From IMG/VR virus record IMGVR_UViG_3300035661_000138, positions 1 through 41,411 of that record: DNA of 41,411 bases; one strand, written 5' to 3'. Source of the stretch: a virus. Below are positions 31,706 through 39,600 of this stretch, in pieces. Both the position numbers and the translations under genes were made by a program. The notes beneath the pieces are model-generated. The model did no database searches and was not told the origin of the DNA. It was given only the letters and a program-made list of their open reading frames with translations. The stretch's first letter is position 1. Every line of letters starts with the position of its first letter.

Positions 31706-32455
31706 ATGTCACTTTTCAAAGAACTCAGTTCCACAGGTTTAGAAGAGGCACAAGACCGTCTTGGCGGTTTTAGTGCATTAGAGACTGACTCCTACACTGG
31801 TAAAATCAAGGTTGCCTATGCTGGAAAATCCTCTGGTGGAGCACATTCCGTTACTCTTATCGTGGATGTACTAGGAAAGGAATATCGTGAAACCCTGTAC
31901 ATTACAAACAAGCAAGGGCAGAATTTCTATCTGAATAAAAATGATCAGAGCAAAAAGGTTCCCCTACCTGGATTCACAGTTGTGGATGACATTTGTCTAG
32001 TCACTACAGGAAAACCATTGTCTGAGCAAGATACAGAAGATAAAATTGTCAATATCTATGACAACGAAGCTAAGAAGGAACTGCCTAAATCAGTCCCTGT
32101 GCTCATTGAATTGACTGGAAAAACAGTCACTTTGGGCATCATCAAGGAGCTGCAAAACAAGAGCGAAAAAGTAGGTAATGAATATGTGCCTACTGCTGAA
32201 GTTCGTGATGTAAACGTCATTGATAAGGTATTTCATACCGAAACCAAAATGACAGTTGTTGAGGCACGTCAGGGTGCTGAAACTGCTCAGTTCCATGACA
32301 GTTGGTTGGAGCGTAACAAAGGAAAGCCTCGTGACAAGCGATTGATCAAAGAGGGTGCTGGCGGTCAGGTAGGTGCTCCAAAGCGTGCTGGAGGCCCATC
32401 CGTAGCCGCACAAAGTGGTGCTCCAGTGCGTAAAAGTCTGTTTGGCTCCAAGTGA
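31706..32455 (+). CDS. Single-stranded DNA-binding protein (N4 gp45-like)
   Basis: 249 residues; N4 SSB has a similar length. It has a beta-rich N-terminal core (KIKVAYAGKSSGGAHSVTLI, then YRETLYITNKQGQNFYL, LPGFTVVDD) and a basic, Gly-rich tail ending PVRKSLFGSK. In N4 the C-terminal region of this protein activates host RNA polymerase at late promoters, beyond its roles in replication and recombination. The tail peptide PVRxSLF recurs in the protein encoded at 33009. It overlaps the RuvC-like gene by GTGA. Confidence 0.85.
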   Translation: MSLFKELSSTGLEEAQDRLGGFSALETDSYTGKIKVAYAGKSSGGAHSVTLIVDVLGKEYRETLYITNKQGQNFYLNKNDQSKKVPLPGFTVVDDICLVTTGKPLSEQDTEDKIVNIYDNEAKKELPKSVPVLIELTGKTVTLGIIKELQNKSEKVGNEYVPTAEVRDVNVIDKVFHTETKMTVVEARQGAETAQFHDSWLERNKGKPRDKRLIKEGAGGQVGAPKRAGGPSVAAQSGAPVRKSLFGSK

Positions 32456-33009
32456 AAATCCCTGTAGTGGGCTTTGACCCTAGCCTAAGAAACTGGGGAA
32501 TCGCACAGAGCCTACTAGATTTAGATACAGGCTTTCTTGATACTCCTTACCTAACCACGGTATGTCCAAAAGACGCAGAGGGGAAGCAAGTTAGACAAAA
32601 CTCAAGCGATTTATACTTGGCAAATCAATTGGCTGATGTAGTAATACCAATAGCCAAAACTGCTAAAGTTATTTTTGTAGAAGTACCTGTAGGTTCTCAA
32701 TCAGCTAGAGCAATGGTATCTTACGGAGTATGTGTTGGAATACTTGGTGCTGTAAGGTCACTAGGAATACCACTGATAGAGGTAACTGCATCAGAGGTAA
32801 AAAAAGTATTCACTGGAGATAAATTAGCTACTAAAGATCAGATGATAGCACAAGCTGTTGCTCTGTATCCTGAAGCTAATTTTCCTAAATACAGAAACGA
32901 GGTATCAGGTAAAGCTGAACACGTAGCAGATGCGATAGCTACTATCCATGCAGGAGTGCATACTCAAATGTTCCAAAATCTTATGCGTTTATTCGCCGGA
33001 GTTAAATAA
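32452..33009 (+). CDS. RuvC-like Holliday junction resolvase
   Basis: 185 residues from a GTG start that overlaps the SSB stop as GTGA. The RNase H-like acidic residues are visible: VVGFDPSLRNWGIA (Asp about 8), VIFVEVPVG (Glu about 76), and EHVADAIATIHA (Asp about 165-168). It should cut branched DNA formed in replication and recombination before packaging. The length matches phage RuvC-like enzymes. The next gene starts at its stop by TAATG. Confidence 0.85.
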   Translation: MKIPVVGFDPSLRNWGIAQSLLDLDTGFLDTPYLTTVCPKDAEGKQVRQNSSDLYLANQLADVVIPIAKTAKVIFVEVPVGSQSARAMVSYGVCVGILGAVRSLGIPLIEVTASEVKKVFTGDKLATKDQMIAQAVALYPEANFPKYRNEVSGKAEHVADAIATIHAGVHTQMFQNLMRLFAGVK

Positions 33010-33443
33010 TGCAAATCACATTGTCTCAATCAGAAATTGAAGAGGCATTGACAGACTATGTTATGTCTCAAGTCAATATCAAAGCAGGTATGAAAGTCTA
33101 CGTTGATTTGACTGCTACTCATGGTGCTGATGGCTTTACAGCTATCATTAACATCATTTCTCCTAACAAGGTAATTGCTTCTATGCAAGTAGTTGATATT
33201 CCAACAGTGCAAGAGCCTGCATTTGATATGCCTACTCCAGTAGACGTACCTGTGGTGCAACAATTGACCCAAGAAGAAAACAAGCTTGCCCCAGTAGTAG
33301 AGTCAAATCCTGTGAAAGAAGCCATTGCAATTGCAACAGTACCTGTTGCAGAAGTGGTTGTAGTGCCCGCTCCACAAGCCGAATCTGTTACTCCAGTGCG
33401 ATCTCTGTTCGCTGGCCTGAAACGCCCAGTTAACACTCCCTGA
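33009..33443 (+). CDS. Unknown protein with an SSB-like C-terminal peptide
   Basis: 144 residues. An N-terminal domain of about 65 residues (EEALTDYVMSQVNI, KVYVDLTATHGADGFTAIIN) is followed by a long Pro/Val/Glu-rich linker, and the end reads VTPVRSLFAGLKRPVNTP. The segment PVRSLF and a following Gly/Lys match the SSB tail PVRKSLFGSK. The shape (small domain, disordered linker, terminal peptide) suggests a protein that docks to the same partner as SSB. No family is known to me. Its frame overlaps the upstream stop as TAATG and the downstream gene as TGATG. Confidence 0.75.
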   Translation: MQITLSQSEIEEALTDYVMSQVNIKAGMKVYVDLTATHGADGFTAIINIISPNKVIASMQVVDIPTVQEPAFDMPTPVDVPVVQQLTQEENKLAPVVESNPVKEAIAIATVPVAEVVVVPAPQAESVTPVRSLFAGLKRPVNTP

Positions 33444-33580
33444 TGAGCTGGAAAAAGACTCTGCTATACGGAGTCTTAATTATTATTGCTATGATAATAA
33501 TTACTATAGCTGTGGTACTACTAGCTCCGTATATAGCTGCTCTATTTATGCTTTGGGTATTCCACTTGATTACCAAATAA
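33443..33580 (+). CDS. 45-residue two-helix membrane protein
   Basis: ATG 33443 overlaps the preceding stop (TGATG). The product MSWKKTLLYG continues with two hydrophobic helices (VLIIIAMIIITIAVVLLA and AALFMLWVFHLI), with Pro-Tyr between them, and ends ITK. It is the last gene before the converging vRNAP gene, with a strong terminator five bases after its stop. A hairpin-shaped membrane peptide of this size could be a holin, antiholin or exclusion factor, but no lysis gene is nearby in the window to support one choice. Confidence 0.7.
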   Translation: MSWKKTLLYGVLIIIAMIIITIAVVLLAPYIAALFMLWVFHLITK

Positions 33581-33584
33581 ATGT

Positions 33585-33611
33585 AACCCCTGCTATGAGC
33601 AGGGGTTTTTT
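33585..33611 (+). terminator. Terminator between converging transcripts
   Basis: AACCCCTGC (33585-33593), loop TATGA, GCAGGGGTT (33599-33607), Ts to 33611. It ends the rightward replication unit. The leftward side has the stem but a poor T-run, so its action on vRNAP transcript is uncertain. Confidence 0.88.
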
Positions 33612-33613
33612 AT

Positions 33614-36600
33614 TTAATAGGCCAGATTGAACCAAGGATTTAATTGAGGAGCACGTAATGCTTGACCAAATCCAAGTGAGTACCAAATACTACCAGTCAT
33701 AGTCTTGGCTACCGCGTTATCAGTAATAGGGGTGCCAGTACCTGATGGCATAAATGAATGGGGGATAGATGACATTAAAGCATGGAATGGATTATTCCTT
33801 ATAATGGATGCAGCTATCTTGGTAGAACGTACTTTGAAAGCCGTAAACCATAATAGACCAATGTTCTCCATATATTCTCGGAATCTGCCCATTAGCAGGT
33901 CATAGTTAACAAATTCTTCAGATATACGGGCTAACGAGTCTTCTTTGCTAAGTTTCTTATTAGTAGTCAGATAATCATACTGAATAGCCTTAGCCAAGAA
34001 GTCACCATATTCAACTGCTTTTTGCAAACCTTGGAATAATGCAGTATCTTTAGCGACTAAACCATATTTAGCCGCTGTACGTACTCCATCTGGCAACTTG
34101 TTTGTAAGGTTCTCTATATAGGTATGCAGTCTACCTTCTGACAAAATAATATCATCTCTAGAAATACCAGCATCAGAAATAGCAGAAAATTCTCCTGCAT
34201 GTATTAAAGGCCAAATGCTTAGTCTACGGAAACTATCTTCAATAGTCTCCAACTCATTCTTTGCTTTACGAATACCAACAATATCATTGTTACCCTCAGC
34301 AACACGTAATGCGACTTCTAGCTCAATTTTACGAAGATGTTGCTTATTGTAGAAAGTAACTTCAGAAACTTTTTTTGGCATTCCACGAACAATATCATTG
34401 ATAGGCACGCCTCTAGACATTAATTGAATGACGTTGGCTAACATATTACCAACAGGCACAATTACAGATTTAACGACAATAATCAGCTTAACATCTTGTA
34501 TAGCATTTTTGAGTATCTGCTCTGCATTCACAAGGTACTCATATGATTTATTACCAAATATGGACATAGTGACATTTTTAGCTAATTCGAGACTCTTAGG
34601 ACTCCAGCCAGATACACCAGTCCAAGCATCACCTATAGATGGTGTACGATAACCGATGGTGCTGTCAATCATGTCTTTTCTGACCATAAATGTATCTTTT
34701 CCAAACTCAGATTCCAATGCCCTCTTCATATAAATAGGCATTAGTTTTAGCGCATCTTTGTGTATTGGGTCTTGGGACTGAAATAGATTAACATACTCTC
34801 TAGCGGTATTTGGATTTTTACTAATATCGTCAGAATACATTTGCTTAAATCTGGAAATAAGTGCCTCGTTAACAGCTCTTGATTTATACTCCTCAACTTG
34901 GCGACCACGCCATACACCAATCATTTTTGCTAAATGGGTATCTTGCTTTAGTTGTACAAGTTGATCTGGACGTACAGCCCTCTCCAATGCAATGATGTTA
35001 CCAGTACCATCAAATATGGGTAACAGATTCTCGTTACCAGCTACATCACCATTTAGATACGGGGCTAGCTTACTTACTACTCTAGGGTCGACAATACGAC
35101 CAGCAACTAATCCAGTAGAGAATAGAGTTCTAGTATCAATGCCACCAGATGTACTATGTACGTTTTGTATGAGACCCTGACTAAACGCAGCTTTAGCAGG
35201 GGCATTTAAGAAGTAGTAACTAGATGAGGCTCTGGTCTCAAGTATAGAGCCTGCATAGTTGCCTGTACGAATATAACCCTTTTCTAGCATAGCAGCATGC
35301 TCTGTATTCGGCATCACTTTTAACGATACCGATTCATTTTGCAATGATGGGATATATCCTTTATATACGTTCATACGAATAGCAGCATCAGGATGTATAT
35401 CATCTTGGCGCTGACCAGATAGGTAGCCGACTAGGGAATCAATGCCAGATTTCTGAGTTTGAACTAAAGAAGTAAGGGTAGTCTTTACAGGCTGCTCAAG
35501 TTTTTGTAGAGCGTACAGAGTTACCAGAGAGTCAATCTCATTACGGTTGCCACCTAAAGTTAACTGAATAATATCAGCATTACGCATAAGCATAGGGCCA
35601 TGCTCACCAGTCATCATATAATTAGCAAGCTGCTTAGACTTTTTCTGAATACTAGGCCAGCTACTTGGCACTTGATTTCTCAGGTTAGCCTCTAACGTAG
35701 TAATACGAGTATCTATTTTTGTTGGGTCAGACAATAGTGAAACCGTATCTTTAATGCCAATTGAGTTAACTAATTGTGCTAAATCTGTTTTAGCTAGGCC
35801 AGTGAAAAGATGAGTCCACTCTTTATCAGATAGTTTACGTGTAAATTGTGATGCTAATATGGCAGGCAGTTCTTCACGATAATGCTGACGATCTTTCTGA
35901 GCATTTGATCTAACAAACTTAATCATGTCATATAACAATTTGTTACTATCAGTCCTGCCAACAAAATCTGTTATTAAAGATTGAAGTGGTTTAAATAAAT
36001 TTGACTGATTAGACAATGAGACAGCAAACTCACCAACACGAGCTGCTGTATCTTCATTTATTGATAAAGCAATATTCTTGGCTACGTTGGCAACACCTTT
36101 TACAACTTTATTAGATGTAGTTGCTAATTTTTTATCAGCACTATCATTTAACTTAGCTGAAACATATTCTATAGCTGAGACAACTCTGTCATTTATACCA
36201 TCAACCATACTTCCAGTTTTATTTAAACCAGCACCAACCAACGTCAGGGAATCTGTACCAGTTTGAACCAAAGTAGAAAAGATACTATCCAAGGCTTGCT
36301 GAGTGTTTTTGGATTTTGCGGTTCCTATCAGAGCCTTATCCATTTTGTCCAATAGGAAATTTGCAGAGCTAGTTAGGAACGCATCAGTATCACTAGAGAT
36401 CACCTTGATGGCTTCAGGAAGTCCCTTCTTGGACAGCACATCACGGAAGCGATCATTCACTAGCCCCAAAGAAAAGAATATAGGCAGTGTCTGGCCACGG
36501 CCATACACGTCTTTAGCTGTAGTATAGTTGCCCATGACGAGGTTATACATCTCGTTAGCTTCATAGGTATCTGCTTGGGTAGCATCAGTTGGGGCAACTA

Positions 36601-39600
36601 GCAAGAAGTCTTCTGGAGTTAGATTCTTGGTAAAGTGGGTATAGAGTTGCTCTATACCAGACATGATATTACCATCTAATTTAGCACCTGTTGCCAAGGT
36701 ACTTACAATCATATCCAATGCCACTTTTTCCTGTGGACTGGTATTAAATTTGCTGGCAATTAGAGTAGATACTTGAAATCCAAGTCTATCTGCTCTAGTA
36801 AACTCACCTGGATTTTTAGTAAGTAAACCTGTTGGAGGTAGTCTTGAAAACGCAGGGTCTATCTGACTATCAAGATATTTATCAAGGCTGCTAGCAAAGA
36901 ATTCAGTAACCTTATTTAGACGGTTATTGGTATTGAGGCCACCAATAGCCATTTTGAGAATTTGTCCATTAGACATAGTAGCATTATCACCACTAGCCAT
37001 CACATGAACCGCATTAAATACAAGTTGATCATATTCTGTTTTTTGAGCCTGCACACCTAATTTAGTAAGAATATCTTTTATCAGTTGCTTAATCTTACCA
37101 GTATATTTATTAATAATATTCTCAGGCAATTTTAAGGCAGTAGCAGAGGTTAAATCAGCACGCATGGCAGGGTTTGACAAACCATATGCCATAAACTCAT
37201 TCAATTTAATAGAGCTATCACCAATCTTATTGATTTTATCCGCTATACCACTGACGGTATCGTCTATGGATAAGGCAGCCCTGTTTAAAAAGCTACCCAT
37301 CAATGTCTCTAATCTGGACACTTCAGTAGCTATAACTGAGTTACCAGGATTGGCATAGTGATTGGCAATAGCCCTAAATGTAGCAGCATGAACCATTTCA
37401 TGCGTTAATGTCTCAACTCCACCAGATTTATCTGAGGCTATATAAATAGTATTTGTTTTTGGGTCATAACCACCAAAGTCATCTTTTGTTAGCTTGTCGC
37501 TAAATGAGCTTAGTGGCCCGTACTTTACAGAAACATTATCAAGTAATTTAGTAGACAGTAGAGATTCTACAGTGGTAGTCTTATTGGCTACACTACCTGT
37601 TGCTATAAATGATTTGAGGCTGTACTCAGTAGGTTTTGTTGGGGTGGGTACATTAAATTTAGCTGCAACATCGGATAGTATACCATTTACGGCATAATTA
37701 GTATCAGCCTGAGCTATAGAAGATATTTTGGAGTTTATATCAGCTATAGAGGCATCATCAATAATAATATCCGCTCCTGATTTAACATATGGTGAGCCTA
37801 TAGAGGCTAACTGATCAATAGTAGCCTTATATTTGCCTAAAACTTGGTGAGTAGCATCTATATTCTTAGCAGAGGTTGAAACATTATTAATAAGATTTGC
37901 TATGTAATTTGGTAACTCGGAAACAGACTTAATATGTAGTGCAGCTAGGATAGGAGCAATTTTTAGTTTATCCGATTTAGCAGAAGCTAAAAAAGTAGGC
38001 CAGTCATAGTTAGTAACGAATGTGGATAGAGATGGAAAAAGAGCACCAAAAGGATTACCTTGCCATGAGTCCCAAACAGCAGAATTAGCTCTCTTACTAT
38101 ATTCTTCTACTTTACCTAAGCCCATATGGATACCATCATAAATATTTAATGTATCTTCTGGGCCACCATCTGAAAATATCTGAATAGTTCTTCCATCTCC
38201 TAAACCAATAATCATGTAAGGAATGCCAGATACACCAGCACTTTCTGGTACAAATATGGATGGAGTAACCTTATATCCGGTAGACGTAACACCTATGAAG
38301 TTATCACTACTTATCTTGGAGGCACCAACTGGATTAAAACTTTGTGTAGTTGTTTTTATATAAGGAAATGTCTTAGACATTTTATTTGTAATAGCACGTA
38401 GTTCATCATTGGACAAACCATCAGCTTGTCTATACAAGTGATCAGAATTCTTTCTTTTAGCTAAAGCAGCTTCGTATAGCTTATTGAACTCATGGGACAT
38501 GAACTCAGTATGGAAGCTAGTTGCTTTAGCTAACAATTGAGTAGAGTCCATAACAGCTTCGGACATAACATCAGTAATAGCACTCCTTACTTTCTTGGAA
38601 AAGAATGTATTAATATTGTTGCTCATGCTATTAAATGCAGTACCCGATACCTCAAAATTAAGATAGTCATTTTCAACAAAAAACTTATTTTGGGGGGAGA
38701 TACCATTCTTAACAACAAATTGTTTTTTCTCAACTTCTACGCTATGACTAGCAAGACGATGCATTGACTTAATTAGTTCTCTGTACTGGTCACCAAATAC
38801 CTCTACAAAGGCTGACTCTCTAGGATTACTCTTACCCTCACTACTATACCAGTCCTCATATAGCTTGACTATAGATAGCTTCTCGTAGAATGCATTTAGC
38901 ATGTCTTTAAGAAGACCATTACCCATACCACGAGAGCCAGAACCGTATACAGTTTTAGTGAGGGGATTCTTTATAACAGAACGTCCAATGGTATAATTAC
39001 CATTTTCGTCCATAGAGAAGTTGGGTAGTAAACTAGCTACTACATACTTAACTTGATCAAAGTAAGCACCGAGATCAATAGCAGGTGTATTTTCGCCTTC
39101 TGGTATAATATGGCCATCAATTTTATTACCAAAATCAGCTAAGAAAGTAGGCAACACTTGAGCACCTGCCTCATATAATCCTGTAGGGTCTTCTTGACGT
39201 TGTTGGTTAAGTGTTCTGTCATCTGAACCAATAAAATAACCTATACGGGCTGCATTGGTAAAGAATTCATGAGTGAGTTCACTGGTTCCACCAAGCATCA
39301 TCAGAGCACTGGCGGGGCCGTTATTAACCCCATCAGCCTCAATATACAGGCCAGTCTTAAAGTTCGCTTTATCAGCCTCACTGCTGGCCAGATAGCGGGC
39401 ATATTCATGAAGTGCATATAAAGAGGATGGGGTAAATTCCGATCCCAAGGCTGATTTCAAAGCTTCTATTAGTTTAGGGGATACCCTATCTTCATTATTA
39501 ATTACCCTATCTTTAAGTAGGCTAACAACATCAGCAAGTTCACCGTCTAATTTAGTAGCTATCTTACTTATATTGGCTTCTCTAGAATAATTTTGGATAG

